64,000 bases of DNA, taken from Gammaproteobacteria bacterium (GTDB lineage: Bacteria > Pseudomonadota > Gammaproteobacteria > Magnimaribacterales > AG-339-G14). Shown piece after piece: positions 1 to 11,052 of this stretch. Within the stretch, counting starts at the first letter, position 1, and each line of letters starts with the position of its first letter. Made by a program: the position numbers and the translations under genes. A model generated the notes under the pieces. The model saw only the letters and a list, made by a program, of their open reading frames with translations. It did not search any database and was not told where the DNA came from. The stretch covers positions 124,001 through 188,000 of the forward strand of contig BPAJ01000001.1 of assembly GCA_019652555.1 (NCBI GenBank), given 5' to 3'.

Positions 1-1
1 G

Positions 2-259
2 GGCTTTAAAGTAAAGAAAATAAATAAAGTTTTGGAAGGCAGGCCACACATCGTTGATTTGATGAAAAATAAAGAAATCAGTCTTGTGGTCAATACCACC
101 GAAGGAAGAGAATCAATTACCGATTCTGCATCAATTAGAAGAACCGCTTTGGATCAGAAGATTTGTAGTTCTACCACTATTGAAGGTGCAAGAGCGATAT
201 GCAAGGTAATAGAAAATCAGGTTGATTGGAGGGTAAAAAAACTTCAAGATATCCATTGA
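2..259 (+). CDS. carB: carbamoyl-phosphate synthase large subunit, C-terminal fragment (5' truncated by window)
   Basis: Open frame from base 2; MGS-like domain sequence GRPHIVDLMKN..LVVNTTEG..SI..RRTAL; located upstream of greA as in gammaproteobacteria. Confidence 0.9.
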   Translation, partial: GFKVKKINKVLEGRPHIVDLMKNKEISLVVNTTEGRESITDSASIRRTALDQKICSSTTIEGARAICKVIENQVDWRVKKLQDIH

Positions 260-263
260 GGAT

Positions 264-743
264 ATGACTGACAAAGCCCCAATGACCGTAGAAGGCGAGA
301 AAGCCTTACGCGCAGAACACGAACACCTTACAAAAAACGTAAGAATCCAATTGTCCAAAGAAATCGCTGCAGCCAGAGAGCTTGGTGATTTGAAGGAAAA
401 TGCCGAATACCACGCAGCCAAAGAACAACAAGGGCTGACAGAAGCAAGAATCAGAGAGATAGAGTCTAAATTAACGAATTCCCAGGTTATAGACGTAACC
501 GCTATAGCGCCTTCCGGCAAAGTAATTTTTGGCGTCACGTTGGATCTTTATGATTTAGGAAAAGATGAAGAAGTGATTTTCAAAATTGTTGGCGAAGATG
601 AAGCAAATGTAAATGAGGGCAAAATCTCTTTCTCCTCTCCTTTAGCTAGAGCGCTTATAGGTAAGGGTGAGGGAGATATTGCTAAGTTTGAAAGTCCAGC
701 CGGTCCTCAAGAATACGAAATAGTAGCTATTAAGCACATTTGA
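264..743 (+). CDS. greA: transcription elongation factor GreA
   Basis: Translated ORF matches GreA (MTVEGEKALRAEHEHL...ARELGDLKENAEYHAAKEQQG). Confidence 0.96.
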   Translation: MTDKAPMTVEGEKALRAEHEHLTKNVRIQLSKEIAAARELGDLKENAEYHAAKEQQGLTEARIREIESKLTNSQVIDVTAIAPSGKVIFGVTLDLYDLGKDEEVIFKIVGEDEANVNEGKISFSSPLARALIGKGEGDIAKFESPAGPQEYEIVAIKHI

Positions 744-744
744 T

Positions 745-1326
745 TTGAGCAAAAATCCCAACTATACCGGCGGAGAAAGGTTCAATAAGCTTTCAAAAAA
801 AGACGGCTATCGATCAAGAGCAGCCTATAAATTAAAGCAGATCAATAAGTCGCACAATTTAATTAAACAAAATCAAAATATTTTGGATATCGGCTGCGCT
901 CCAGGCAGTTGGATTCAAGTGGTAAAAGAGCTTACAAAAGGAAAAGCATCAATTACAGGCATAGATATACTTTCCATGGCTAAAATTGAGGGAATTACCT
1001 TTCTGCAAAAGGATTTATTGGAAGTTAACGACGATGACCTGAATGACCATTTTGACCTTGTTTTATCTGATATTGCCCCCAATATAAGTGGTATAAGTAT
1101 TACCGACTCTGAAAATATGATTGAACTTTTGAATATAGAGATATATCTAATAAATAAATATCTTGTAAAAGGAGGTTCTTTTCTAGCAAAATGTTTTCAA
1201 GGTAGTTCTTTTGATCATTTAAAAGAATTTATGAAAGAAAATTTCAAAGAGGTAGTAAGAATTAAACCAGAAGCATCCAGAACAAGTTCAAAGGAATGTT
1301 ATTTATTAGGAAAATTTAAAAAGTAA
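745..1326 (+). CDS. rlmE: 23S rRNA (uridine-2'-O-)-methyltransferase RlmE/FtsJ (TTG start)
   Basis: [19 protein letters not shown] motifs; between greA and ftsH. Confidence 0.93.
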   Translation: MSKNPNYTGGERFNKLSKKDGYRSRAAYKLKQINKSHNLIKQNQNILDIGCAPGSWIQVVKELTKGKASITGIDILSMAKIEGITFLQKDLLEVNDDDLNDHFDLVLSDIAPNISGISITDSENMIELLNIEIYLINKYLVKGGSFLAKCFQGSSFDHLKEFMKENFKEVVRIKPEASRTSSKECYLLGKFKK

Positions 1327-1331
1327 GAATT

Positions 1332-3242
1332 ATGTCGCAATTAATGAGAAATATTTTAGTTTGGCTCGCAATTTCAGGTATCACCTTTGTTGCTATCCAA
1401 AACATTTACAACCAAAGCCCTTCACAGAATATGAACTATTCTGAATTTGTTTCTTTAGTAAACAAAGACCAGATTTCCCAAGTATCTTTTAAAGGAGATG
1501 GTTATACCATCGAAGGGATCACTCAAGAAGGAAACTCTTTCACAACAACTCGTCCTATATACGTTCAAGACGATCAGTTAATGACTGATCTATTTGAGCA
1601 CAGAGTCGAAGTTTTAGGTGAAGAACCTCAAAGAGAAAGCATTTGGACACAACTTTTGGTAGCTAGTTTTCCAATTCTCATAATTTTAGCCATCTTCTTT
1701 TTCTTCATGCGTCAAATGCAAGGAGGCATGGGAGGTCGTGGTGGCCCAATGTCATTCGGTAAAAGCAAAGCAAGAATGTTGGAAGGTGGGAAGGTCAAAA
1801 CAACATTTAGAGATGTAGCCGGAGTAGAAGAAGCAAAAGAAGAAGTTCAAGAACTGGTAGATTTTTTAAGAGATCCTTCAAAATTTCAAAAACTAGGTGG
1901 AAAAATTCCTCGAGGAATTTTAATGGTTGGTTCTCCTGGAACAGGTAAGACCTTGCTTGCAAGAGCAATAGCTGGAGAAGCCAAAGTGCCATTTTTTACA
2001 ATTTCAGGTTCTGATTTCGTAGAAATGTTTGTCGGTGTTGGAGCTTCTAGAGTTAGAGATATGTTCGAACAAGCTAAACGTCAAGCACCTTGTATCGTAT
2101 TCATTGATGAAATTGATGCAGTAGGTCGTCATAGAGGAGCAGGCTTGGGCGGTGGTCATGATGAAAGAGAGCAAACACTTAACCAGCTCTTAGTAGAGAT
2201 GGATGGATTTGAAGCTAATGAAGGAATTATCATCATCGCTGCTACAAACAGACCAGACGTTCTAGATCCTGCTTTATTAAGGCCCGGAAGATTTGACCGT
2301 CAGGTTGTTGTACCACTTCCAGACATCAAGGGTAGAGAACAAATTCTTAATGTGCATGTTCGAAAAGTCCCAATCGATAAGGATGTTGAAACTTCTTACA
2401 TTGCAAGAGGAACGCCAGGCTTTTCAGGTGCCGATTTAGCTAACTTAGTTAATGAGGCTGCTCTGTTTGCTGCTCGATCCGGCAAAAAGAAAGTCTCCAT
2501 GGAAGAATTAGAACTTGCTAAAGACAAAGTAATGATGGGTGCCGAGAGACGTAGCATGGTAATGAGCTTGGATGAAAAAACAAAAACCGCTTATCACGAG
2601 GCAGGTCACACCATTGTTGGTAGAGCTTTAGAGCACCACGATCCGGTTTATAAAGTTTCAATTATTCCGCGTGGAAGGGCTCTTGGAGTAACCGTTTTTC
2701 TTCCTGAAGAAGATAAATATAGTTACAGCAAAGAATCTATATTAGACAGAATCTGTGGATTATTTGGAGGAAGAATTGCCGAAGAACTAATTTACGGTGA
2801 AGGCGGAGTAACGACTGGAGCATCTAACGATATAGAGAGAGCAACAGAACTTGCAAGAAATATGGTCACCAAATGGGGTTTGTCTGAAAAACTTGGCCCT
2901 ATTAAATACGACGAAGAGGGTGATGAGCCTTTTCTTGGAAGAAGCGCAGGTTCAAAATCAACGTCTGTTTCAGATAAAACTGCAAACTTAATTGATGAAG
3001 AATCAAAAAAAATCATCGATACTTGTTATAAGAAAGCTACTAAGGTTTTGAAAGACAATTTGGATAAGCTTCACATGATGGCTGAATCACTTGTAGAGCT
3101 TGAAACCCTAACCAGCGATCAGATTGATGACATCATGGCTGGAGCTAAGCCAAGAAGTAATGATGACGATGATATTTCTTCTGATAAAGATAATAAAAAA
3201 GGAGAAGAACCTCCAATTAAGGATCCAGCAGAACAAGTCTAA
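1332..3242 (+). CDS. ftsH: ATP-dependent zinc metalloprotease FtsH
   Basis: Two N-terminal TM segments, AAA Walker [19 protein letters not shown] zinc motif. Confidence 0.98.
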   Translation: MSQLMRNILVWLAISGITFVAIQNIYNQSPSQNMNYSEFVSLVNKDQISQVSFKGDGYTIEGITQEGNSFTTTRPIYVQDDQLMTDLFEHRVEVLGEEPQRESIWTQLLVASFPILIILAIFFFFMRQMQGGMGGRGGPMSFGKSKARMLEGGKVKTTFRDVAGVEEAKEEVQELVDFLRDPSKFQKLGGKIPRGILMVGSPGTGKTLLARAIAGEAKVPFFTISGSDFVEMFVGVGASRVRDMFEQAKRQAPCIVFIDEIDAVGRHRGAGLGGGHDEREQTLNQLLVEMDGFEANEGIIIIAATNRPDVLDPALLRPGRFDRQVVVPLPDIKGREQILNVHVRKVPIDKDVETSYIARGTPGFSGADLANLVNEAALFAARSGKKKVSMEELELAKDKVMMGAERRSMVMSLDEKTKTAYHEAGHTIVGRALEHHDPVYKVSIIPRGRALGVTVFLPEEDKYSYSKESILDRICGLFGGRIAEELIYGEGGVTTGASNDIERATELARNMVTKWGLSEKLGPIKYDEEGDEPFLGRSAGSKSTSVSDKTANLIDEESKKIIDTCYKKATKVLKDNLDKLHMMAESLVELETLTSDQIDDIMAGAKPRSNDDDDISSDKDNKKGEEPPIKDPAEQV

Positions 3243-3253
3243 AGCTTCTTAAC

Positions 3254-4057
3254 ATGCTCTTTCCAAAAAAAGAGTTAGATCTTTCTACCCCAAAAGTCAT
3301 GGGGGTATTAAACCTAACACCTGACTCTTTTTTTGATGGCGGCAAATTTCTAAAAAAAGACAATACTTTTGATGAATCAAAGGTATTCAATTCAATTGAA
3401 TCAATGATTGAGGATGGTGCTGATTTTATTGACATCGGAGCTCATAGTACAAAACCTGGATTTACCAAAATATCTCCTCAAGAAGAACTTGACCGAATAG
3501 GATTTGTTTTTGGAAAGTTAAAAGATTATCCGATACTTTTTTCAATTGACTCATTTAATTTTGCAGTAATCAAAGAAGCCATCTTGAATAAAATTGATTT
3601 AGTTAATAATGTTTTTTCATTTGAAGACGAAGAAAGTTTTAATTTAGTCTGCAAAGAAAATATACCTGTCTGTATTTGTCATCAAGGCAATCCTGAAAAC
3701 AAAAAAGATATATTTGATCAAATAGAACATTTTTTCTCTGAAATCGAAGTCAAATTTAAGAAAGGAAACTTTAATTTAAAAAATTTGATTTTTGATCCTG
3801 GTTTTGGATACGGAAAAACACCTTTTCAGAACTTAAAAATTTTATCTAATTTAGAGAAAATAAAAAAAGATAGAGTTTTGTTGGCTGGCTTGTCGCAAAA
3901 GAAATTTTTGAAACTACTTTTTGAAACAAAGGAAAATCATCTAAACGAACAAAGCTTAACTGCTGGTATAATAGCTTCTCTAGGTGGGGCAAATATTTTA
4001 AGAGTTCATCAAGTTAAAGAAACCGTTAATTTATTGAGAACTATATGGCCAAAATAA
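3254..4057 (+). CDS. folP: dihydropteroate synthase
   Basis: VMGVLNLTPDSFFDGG, DIGAHSTKPG motifs; folP-glmM synteny. Confidence 0.94.
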   Translation: MLFPKKELDLSTPKVMGVLNLTPDSFFDGGKFLKKDNTFDESKVFNSIESMIEDGADFIDIGAHSTKPGFTKISPQEELDRIGFVFGKLKDYPILFSIDSFNFAVIKEAILNKIDLVNNVFSFEDEESFNLVCKENIPVCICHQGNPENKKDIFDQIEHFFSEIEVKFKKGNFNLKNLIFDPGFGYGKTPFQNLKILSNLEKIKKDRVLLAGLSQKKFLKLLFETKENHLNEQSLTAGIIASLGGANILRVHQVKETVNLLRTIWPK

Positions 4058-5403
4058 TAAACGCAAAAAAGAAATTCTTTGGCACTGATGGCATCAGAGG
4101 TCCGATTTCTTCTAAGACCAGTCCAGATTTCATCCTGAAACTAGGGTGGGCAGCTGGAGAAGTCTTCAAGGATCAGGGAATATCATCATTTATCATTGGT
4201 AAAGATACAAGAATTTCAGGTTACATGCTGGAAGCTGCCCTCCAAGCAGGAATAATTTCTTCAGGCTTGAATGTACGCTTAGTAGGCCCACTGCCAACTC
4301 CTGCAATATCTTATTTAGTCAGTACTTTTAAAAGTCAGGCAGGTATCGTCATAAGCGCATCTCACAATTCTTACGAAGATAACGGAATTAAATTTTTTGA
4401 CGATAAAGGACAAAAAATATCAGACGAATTAGAACTATTGATTGAACAAAAAATTTCAGAACCTATTAAAGTAGTTGAACCTGAAAACTTAGGAAAAGCA
4501 GCTAGATTATCTGATGCCAGCGGTCGTTATATCGAATACTGCAAAAACTCTTTATCTAAAGAAATTAGTCTGAACAATTTAAAAATTGTTATCGATACAG
4601 CTAACGGTGCAGCATATGATGTCGCTCCAAAAGTTTTCAGAGAATTAGGAGCTGAAGTAGTTGCAATTTCAGATGATCCAAATGGTCTGAATATTAATCA
4701 AAATTGTGGATCAACGGATTTAAATGTTTTAAAAAAAGCCGTGCTAGACAATAACGCTGATTTTGGAATTGCCTTTGACGGCGATGGCGACAGATTAATC
4801 ATAGTCGACTCAGAGGCAAAGGCTTTGGATGGAGATGATATTTTATTTTTATTAGCAAAATTTAAATTTGAAAATCAGATTGTTCTAGGATCTAAAGGAG
4901 TTGTTGGAACAGATATGACAAATAAAGGTCTGGAAAATGCTTTATCTGAAATGGGTATTGAATTAGTAAGATCCAAAGTTGGAGATAAGTATGTATTGGA
5001 AAAGCTTTTAGAACTTGGTTGGCAGCTAGGTGGAGAGCAGTCAGGACATATTATTTGTTTAGATAGCGTTGCAACGGGAGACGCAATTATTGCTGCCATC
5101 AAATTTTTTGAAGCTTTTCTTACCTTTGGAAAACCATTAAACGAAATTCTGGGCTCTTTTAAGAAATATCCACAAATCCTCACAAACGTTGAAGTTGCCA
5201 ATGCTGAGAGCATTTTGGCTAACAAAAAATTTAAGAATTCTTGTGAAAAAGCCCAAAAAGAGATAACAGAGTTTGATGGCAAAATTTTAGTGAGAAAATC
5301 AGGAACCGAGTCTTTACTTAGAATTTTGGTGGAGGCCAAAGACTCTAAAGTAACGGAAATTCATAGCAAGCAACTTACTGATCTTGCAAAAGATTTAGCC
5401 TAA
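4045..5403 (+). CDS. glmM: phosphoglucosamine mutase
   Basis: FFGTDGIRG, SASHNSYEDNGIK active serine loop, DGDGDR. Confidence 0.97.
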   Translation: MAKIINAKKKFFGTDGIRGPISSKTSPDFILKLGWAAGEVFKDQGISSFIIGKDTRISGYMLEAALQAGIISSGLNVRLVGPLPTPAISYLVSTFKSQAGIVISASHNSYEDNGIKFFDDKGQKISDELELLIEQKISEPIKVVEPENLGKAARLSDASGRYIEYCKNSLSKEISLNNLKIVIDTANGAAYDVAPKVFRELGAEVVAISDDPNGLNINQNCGSTDLNVLKKAVLDNNADFGIAFDGDGDRLIIVDSEAKALDGDDILFLLAKFKFENQIVLGSKGVVGTDMTNKGLENALSEMGIELVRSKVGDKYVLEKLLELGWQLGGEQSGHIICLDSVATGDAIIAAIKFFEAFLTFGKPLNEILGSFKKYPQILTNVEVANAESILANKKFKNSCEKAQKEITEFDGKILVRKSGTESLLRILVEAKDSKVTEIHSKQLTDLAKDLA

Positions 5404-5409
5404 CTATTC

Positions 5410-6162
5410 ATGAAATATCTGATTGCTAACTGGAAAATGAATTCAGTTGATATAAATGTTTGGGAACAAGAATTTGTAAATCTTGTTAGTTCTCAAAATA
5501 ATTTTCCAAAATCTGATGAAGTAAGATTAATAGTTTGTCTAAATTTGTATGATTACACTGTTTTTTCAGAAAAAATAAAAAATTCAAAGAATGAAATTTT
5601 TAATAAAATTTCTCTCTTCACCCAAGATGTTTCCCAATATGATGAAGGAGCATTCACCGGACAGATTTCATCTAAATTTTTAAAAAAAGTGGGTGTCGAA
5701 GGTTCTATCATTGGTCACTCTGAGCTAAGAGAAAATGGCGATACAGAAAATATTGTTTTTGAAAAAGGTTTTAGATTAAACGAACAAGGATTATCGAATA
5801 TTTTTTGTATTGGAGAAAATTTAGAAATTCTAGAAAATAACAAAAAAAAACCTTTCCTACTAAATCAATTGCAGACTTTCTGTAAAGACAACATATCACC
5901 CGGTCTTTTAGCATATGAACCAATATGGGCTATTGGTACTGGAAAAGAAGCAGATTCTGAAAATATTGCTTCAGCAGTATCCATTATTTTAGATTTTTTT
6001 GAAAATAAGAAGATTGATTGTCCTATTTTGTATGGTGGAAGTGTCTCCAAAAGCAATATTGAAGAAATAATTTCTATTTCCGGAATTGATGGTTGCCTTG
6101 TAGGAAATTCTTCGCTTGACGGCGAACAATTTGCTATTATCGCTTCGAAAATTAAATCATGA
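5410..6162 (+). CDS. tpiA: triosephosphate isomerase
   Basis: NWKMN, IIGHSELR, AYEPIWAIGTGKEA, YGGSV motifs. Confidence 0.96.
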   Translation: MKYLIANWKMNSVDINVWEQEFVNLVSSQNNFPKSDEVRLIVCLNLYDYTVFSEKIKNSKNEIFNKISLFTQDVSQYDEGAFTGQISSKFLKKVGVEGSIIGHSELRENGDTENIVFEKGFRLNEQGLSNIFCIGENLEILENNKKKPFLLNQLQTFCKDNISPGLLAYEPIWAIGTGKEADSENIASAVSIILDFFENKKIDCPILYGGSVSKSNIEEIISISGIDGCLVGNSSLDGEQFAIIASKIKS

Positions 6163-6476
6163 TTACAGTATTTATAGTTTTACAGGTATTGATCGCCATT
6201 TCCTTGGTAGTAATAATCTTACTGCAACACGGAAAAGGTGCAGACATCGGTTCCGCCTTTGGAGGTGGAAACAACAATGCAATGTTTGCTCCTGCAGACG
6301 CTACAAATATCTTAACTAAAATAACTTGGGGTTTAGTTATTGCTTTTTTTTCAATTACTATTGCAATTTCAGCTTATCAAAAAACTTCTTTAGATTCTGA
6401 GTTGGAAGTCTTTAAAAATTCTCAGTCTCAGGAAATCATAGAAGAAAAGCCTTTAATTGAAGATCTCCCTGAGTAA
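6159..6476 (+). CDS. secG: preprotein translocase subunit SecG
   Basis: LLQHGKGADIGSAFGGG motif; two TM segments; tpiA-secG-tRNA-Leu synteny. Confidence 0.93.
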   Translation: MITVFIVLQVLIAISLVVIILLQHGKGADIGSAFGGGNNNAMFAPADATNILTKITWGLVIAFFSITIAISAYQKTSLDSELEVFKNSQSQEIIEEKPLIEDLPE

Positions 6477-6478
6477 TT

Positions 6479-6565
6479 GCCGAAGTGGTGGAATTGGTAG
6501 ACACGCTATCTTGAGGGGGTAGTGGACTTAGGTCCGTGGAGGTTCAAATCCTCTCTTCGGCACCA
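6479..6565 (+). tRNA. tRNA-Leu (anticodon GAG), CCA encoded
   Basis: Acceptor gccgaag/cttcggc, long variable arm, GGTTCAAATCC T arm, ACCA end. Confidence 0.95.
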
Positions 6566-6570
6566 TTAAC

Positions 6571-6599
6571 TTGACCTATTTAGAACTTAATCCTATACT
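6571..6599 (+). promoter_or_regulatory. sigma70-type promoter TTGACC-N17-TATACT for initiator tRNA
   Basis: -35 TTGACC 6571-6576, 17-nt spacer, -10 TATACT 6594-6599, tRNA 5' end at 6612. Confidence 0.75.
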
Positions 6600-6611
6600 C
6601 GCCAAGCTTTT

Positions 6612-6688
<77 letters not shown>

Positions 6689-6701
6689 ATTTAGACAACT
6701 A

Positions 6702-6730
6702 TTGACCATTCTTCTCTATACTCCTATACT
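6702..6730 (+). promoter_or_regulatory. sigma70-type promoter TTGACC-N17-TATACT for the rimP-nusA-infB operon
   Basis: -35 6702-6707, 17-nt spacer, -10 6725-6730; same -35 and same TATACTCGC as the upstream promoter. Confidence 0.7.
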
Positions 6731-6776
6731 CGCTTTCAAATTATTGATTTGACTAACTTATTAGTTAAGAATTTTT

Positions 6777-6798
6777 AATAGGCCCTTTAGGGCCTATT
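6777..6798 (+). promoter_or_regulatory. leader hairpin (perfect inverted repeat AATAGGCCCT-TT-AGGGCCTATT) upstream of rimP
   Basis: Exact 10-bp palindromic arms; possible attenuator or processing site. Confidence 0.6.
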
Positions 6799-6815
6799 TG
6801 TTATGTAAAAGAAAA

Positions 6816-7271
6816 ATGCTAGAACAAAAGATTGCTGACATTTTAAAAAAGGATATTGAGAGCCTAGGTTGTTTCATTTGGGGAATAGAAATTTCTGGCG
6901 GTTCCTTTTCAAAGCATATAGTTATTTACATCGATAAAAAGGATGATTTGATAACTTTAGAAGATTGCGAAAATGTGAATATTCAAGCACGAGAAGTTTT
7001 GGATAATTTCTCAGAATTGAATTTTAATTTTAGTTTAGAAATTTCTTCGCCTGGAATTGATCGAAAGTTTTTCAACATCAATCAGCTTAAAGACTATTTA
7101 GGCGAGACAATCAACTTGTCTTGTTTTCTAGATGGAAAAAAATGCAAATTAAAGGGAGAGCTTAAAGAGGTATCTGACGAAGAAATCTCTTTAGTATCTC
7201 AAGGACAGATTTATCAAATCTTGAAAGGGGATTATTTATCCTCAAATCTATTAGGGGCTACCAATGAATGA
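6816..7271 (+). CDS. rimP: ribosome maturation factor RimP
   Basis: RimP-like sequence (EISSPGIDRKF), upstream of nusA; ATG at 6816 preferred over the ORF-track start at 6798. Confidence 0.92.
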   Translation: MLEQKIADILKKDIESLGCFIWGIEISGGSFSKHIVIYIDKKDDLITLEDCENVNIQAREVLDNFSELNFNFSLEISSPGIDRKFFNINQLKDYLGETINLSCFLDGKKCKLKGELKEVSDEEISLVSQGQIYQILKGDYLSSNLLGATNE

Positions 7272-8739
7272 AGAGATATTATTAGTTGCAGACTCAGTTT
7301 CAAACGAAAAGGATTTACCAAGGGAAACAATCTTTGAAGCTATAGAATTTGCTTTAGCTAGTGCTGCAAAGAAGAGATATAAAGAAGAAGTAAATATTCT
7401 TGTTGATATTGATCAATCCACTGGAGATTATCAAACTTTCAGATACAAAGATGTTGTAGATTTTGAAAATTATGAGGATAGCGAATTACACATCTTGGTT
7501 GACAGTGATTTTGCAGAAGAAAATGATCTTAAAGTTGGGGATAAATTCAAGGAGCAAGTTGAAAATGCTGAATTTGGAAGAATAGCTGCACAAGCCGCGA
7601 AACAAGTAATTGTCCAAAAAGTAAGGGATGCTGAAAGATTAGAAATCATTAAAAGGTTTAGACCTTCCTTAGGTCAACTTGTATCAGGATCTGTAAAAAA
7701 GGTTACTCGAGAGTTTATTATTGTTGATCTTGGAGATAATGCAGAAGCGTCATTACCAAGAAAAGATCTAATCCAAGGAGAAATTTATCGAGTTGGAGAT
7801 AGAATCAAAGGCATTCTTGAAGAAAGTGTTCGAGAGAATAGAGGCCCTCAATTAGTTTTAAGTAGAAGCTCTAAAGAGATGGTATCAGAACTTTTTAAGT
7901 TAGAGGTTCCAGAAATTGCGGAAGAAGTAATTGAGATCAGAGCCGTTGCTAGAGAGGCAGGAGCTAGAACAAAAATTGCTGTAAAAACCAATGACGCAAG
8001 AATTGATCCTGTAGGAGCTTGCGTAGGCATGAGAGGTTCTAGAGTTCAGGCAGTATCAAATGAGTTAGGTAATGAAAGGATTGATATTGTTGTTTGGGAA
8101 GACGATCAAGCCAAGTTGCTTGTAAATACTTTGGCACCTGCAGAAATTCTATCCATCGTTATGGATGATGAAAATCAATCCATGGAAGTAGTAGTAAAAG
8201 ATGAAAATCTAGCTCTAGCAATTGGTAAAAGTGGTCAGAACATCCGACTTACTTCGGAACTGTTAGGGTGGCAAATACAAATTAAGGGAGAGTCTTCAGG
8301 AGAAGAAGATACAGAAATTTCCAAGCTGATTGAATATCTTGGTGTTGACAGAAACTTAGCATCAAAACTAATTGAAAATAATCTTGATACTGTTCAAAAA
8401 ATATCCGAATCTAAAATAGAGGATTTTGCTGGCATTGATGGTCTAGAAGAAGAGGTTATTTCAACTCTTATAGAAAGAGCAGAAGAGTCTCTTCTTGAAA
8501 TCGCTTTATTGGAATTAGATGAAGATGAGACAGAAGAAGAAACTAAGGAAGCAAGAAAATTAGAATTATCCGATGGTTTTTCCGAGGAAGAATTGGAGTT
8601 ATTGGTTAAAAATGAAATTCTCACTGTTGAGAACTTAGCAGATTTAGCTACAGATGAATTGACTGAAATTTTTGAAATTGATGAAGAAAGAGCAGCTAAA
8701 CTTATAATGTCAGCTCGAGAAGAATGGCTAGAAGATTAA
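7264..8739 (+). CDS. nusA: transcription termination/antitermination protein NusA
   Basis: S1/KH architecture, DPVGACVGMRGSRVQAV, ALAIGKSGQNIRL, C-terminal HhH repeats. Confidence 0.97.
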   Translation: MNEEILLVADSVSNEKDLPRETIFEAIEFALASAAKKRYKEEVNILVDIDQSTGDYQTFRYKDVVDFENYEDSELHILVDSDFAEENDLKVGDKFKEQVENAEFGRIAAQAAKQVIVQKVRDAERLEIIKRFRPSLGQLVSGSVKKVTREFIIVDLGDNAEASLPRKDLIQGEIYRVGDRIKGILEESVRENRGPQLVLSRSSKEMVSELFKLEVPEIAEEVIEIRAVAREAGARTKIAVKTNDARIDPVGACVGMRGSRVQAVSNELGNERIDIVVWEDDQAKLLVNTLAPAEILSIVMDDENQSMEVVVKDENLALAIGKSGQNIRLTSELLGWQIQIKGESSGEEDTEISKLIEYLGVDRNLASKLIENNLDTVQKISESKIEDFAGIDGLEEEVISTLIERAEESLLEIALLELDEDETEEETKEARKLELSDGFSEEELELLVKNEILTVENLADLATDELTEIFEIDEERAAKLIMSAREEWLED

Positions 8740-8742
8740 ATT

Positions 8743-11052
8743 ATGGCAGATATAAATGTTAAACAACTTTCTAAAGCAATAAAAATTGATTTAGATAATT
8801 TGTTGGCCCAGATGAAGGCGGCGGGTCTTTCTCATAAATCAGAAAAAGATATTGTTAGTACTGAAGATAAAAAAGTACTTTTAAAATTCATCAAAGATAG
8901 TAAGAAAGACAGTAAAAAAACCATTTCCTTAAGTACCTCTTCCCAAAAAACAGCAAAACCAAACTTATCTGTCACAAGAATTAATTCTCCAGATAAAGAA
9001 AAAAAGTCAAATGTAAAACAAGACTTTACTGGATCAATTGATTTCGACGAAGCAGAAAGAAAAAGATTGAATGCTCAAAATGAGTCAGCAGAAGAAGAAA
9101 AAAAGAAAGCTGAAGCAAAAACAAAAGTTGTCAGAAAAACAAAGCAGGAACCCCAAAAGAAAATTCCTCAAAACTTAAAAAAAGACAAAAAAACATTTAA
9201 AGACAGCTCCAAAGAGGATCAAAGAGAGCAAGAGGGTGAAAAATTTCTAGAAAAAAACTTTGAAAATGTTCAAAAATTTGAAAAACCACAAGAATTCATC
9301 CAAAAAGAAGTAAAAATTCCTGAAACCATTGTCGTATCGGAGCTTGCTAAAGAACTATCCATTAAATCATCGGATTTGATTAAATCGTTAATGAATAGTG
9401 GAGTCATGGTAACTTTAAATCAAGCTATTGATCAGGAGACAGCTATTTTAGTTGTTGAAGAGTTGGGACACATTGGTATTCCTCAAGACATTGAATCTGA
9501 AGAGGAAAAAATTCTTGAGAATATAGTTTATGAAGGAGATGAAGAGCTGAGGAATCCGGTTGTCTCAGTTTTAGGACATGTTGACCATGGAAAAACTTCA
9601 ATACTTGATTTTATTAGAAAATCATCTGTAGCTGATCAAGAAGAAGGGGGAATTACTCAAGGAATTGGGGCCTATCAGGTAGATCGAAATAATCAAACCA
9701 TTACATTTATCGATACGCCTGGACACGCAGCCTTTTCAGAAATGCGAGCAAGAGGAGCCAACTCCACAGATATCGTAGTTTTAGTTGTTGCTGCCGATGA
9801 CAGTGTTCAACCTCAAACAGAAGAGGCTTTCAATCATGCAAAAGCTGCAAATGTTCAGGTGATAGTTGCAGTAAACAAAATTGATAAACCCGATTCAGAC
9901 ATAGAGAAAGTAAAAGGAGATCTCTCAAAAATGGGCCTTGTCCCAGAAGATTGGGGTGGCGATACTCAGGTAGTTCCTGTGTCAGCAAAAACTGGTGAGG
10001 GAATAGATGACTTAATAGAAAATATCACTTTGCTTTCTGAAATGTTGGAATTAAAAACCAATCATGACGGTCCAGCGTCCGGAGTGGTTTTAGAATCTGG
10101 AGTCAAAAAAGGTGAGGGAGCTGTTGCGACTCTTCTGGTTCAAAGAGGTACTTTAAATAGCGGAGATTTTGTCTTAATTGGAGATCAATTTAGAAAAATA
10201 AGGAGCCTCAAAAACTTTTTAGGATCTCAAATTAAAACTTCTCCTCCATCATCTCCTGTTGCAATCTCTGGACTTGAATATCCTCCCAATGCCGGACAAG
10301 AGTTCATGGTTGTTAAAGATGAAAAGGCTGCGAAGAGTTTGTCTGAAGAAAGAGCTAGCAAAAGTAGAGATAATAGATTGGCCAAAAAGGGAGTAGTCAG
10401 CTTAGATGGTATTTTTGCAGGCGCCGGGGATTCCGCAAAACCTTCAGTAAATTTAATAATCAAAACAGATACAAACGGTTCTGCAGAAGCAATTGCAGGT
10501 GCTATAAATAATTTAAAAGTAGAAGACGCAAAGATCAAAATAGTCTTGGATGGCGTCGGCCCAGTTTCAGTAAACGATGTTAATTTAGCTGTCGCTTCAG
10601 AAGCCGTTATTCTTGGATTTAATGTAAGGTCTGACGCAGCAGCAGAAACGCTTGCAGAAACAGAAGAGATAAAAATTCAGTATTTTGGAATAATTTATGA
10701 CTTACTTGATGCTGTAAAAGAAATAATTGAAGGCTCTCTTGAGCCTGAAATAAAAGAGGTTACAGTTGGAATTGCAGAAGTTAAGGATACCTTTAAATCG
10801 CCAAAGTTTGGTTTGATAGCTGGTTCAATTGTCATAGAAGGAGCAGTGATAAAAAATCTTCCAATACGAGTTCTTAGAGACAATATCGTTATTCATGAGG
10901 GCAAGCTAGATTCTTTAAGAAGGTTCAAAGATGAGGCTAGTGAAGTAAAAAGCGGAACAGAATGTGGAATTGGTATCGAAAATTACAACGATGTAAAAGT
11001 TGGAGATAAAATAGAAGTTTTCGAAAGAACAGAAACTGCTAGAAAAATTTAA
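8743..11052 (+). CDS. infB: translation initiation factor IF-2
   Basis: VSVLGHVDHGKTSILD, DTPGHAAF, NKIDK motifs. Confidence 0.98.
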   Translation: MADINVKQLSKAIKIDLDNLLAQMKAAGLSHKSEKDIVSTEDKKVLLKFIKDSKKDSKKTISLSTSSQKTAKPNLSVTRINSPDKEKKSNVKQDFTGSIDFDEAERKRLNAQNESAEEEKKKAEAKTKVVRKTKQEPQKKIPQNLKKDKKTFKDSSKEDQREQEGEKFLEKNFENVQKFEKPQEFIQKEVKIPETIVVSELAKELSIKSSDLIKSLMNSGVMVTLNQAIDQETAILVVEELGHIGIPQDIESEEEKILENIVYEGDEELRNPVVSVLGHVDHGKTSILDFIRKSSVADQEEGGITQGIGAYQVDRNNQTITFIDTPGHAAFSEMRARGANSTDIVVLVVAADDSVQPQTEEAFNHAKAANVQVIVAVNKIDKPDSDIEKVKGDLSKMGLVPEDWGGDTQVVPVSAKTGEGIDDLIENITLLSEMLELKTNHDGPASGVVLESGVKKGEGAVATLLVQRGTLNSGDFVLIGDQFRKIRSLKNFLGSQIKTSPPSSPVAISGLEYPPNAGQEFMVVKDEKAAKSLSEERASKSRDNRLAKKGVVSLDGIFAGAGDSAKPSVNLIIKTDTNGSAEAIAGAINNLKVEDAKIKIVLDGVGPVSVNDVNLAVASEAVILGFNVRSDAAAETLAETEEIKIQYFGIIYDLLDAVKEIIEGSLEPEIKEVTVGIAEVKDTFKSPKFGLIAGSIVIEGAVIKNLPIRVLRDNIVIHEGKLDSLRRFKDEASEVKSGTECGIGIENYNDVKVGDKIEVFERTETARKI

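Noticed and set aside
131-538. Minus-strand 135-aa ORF
   Set aside because: Overlaps carB end and greA on the other strand; no family features; shadow ORF
4875-5339. 154-aa minus-strand ORF
   Set aside because: Antisense to glmM; shadow ORF
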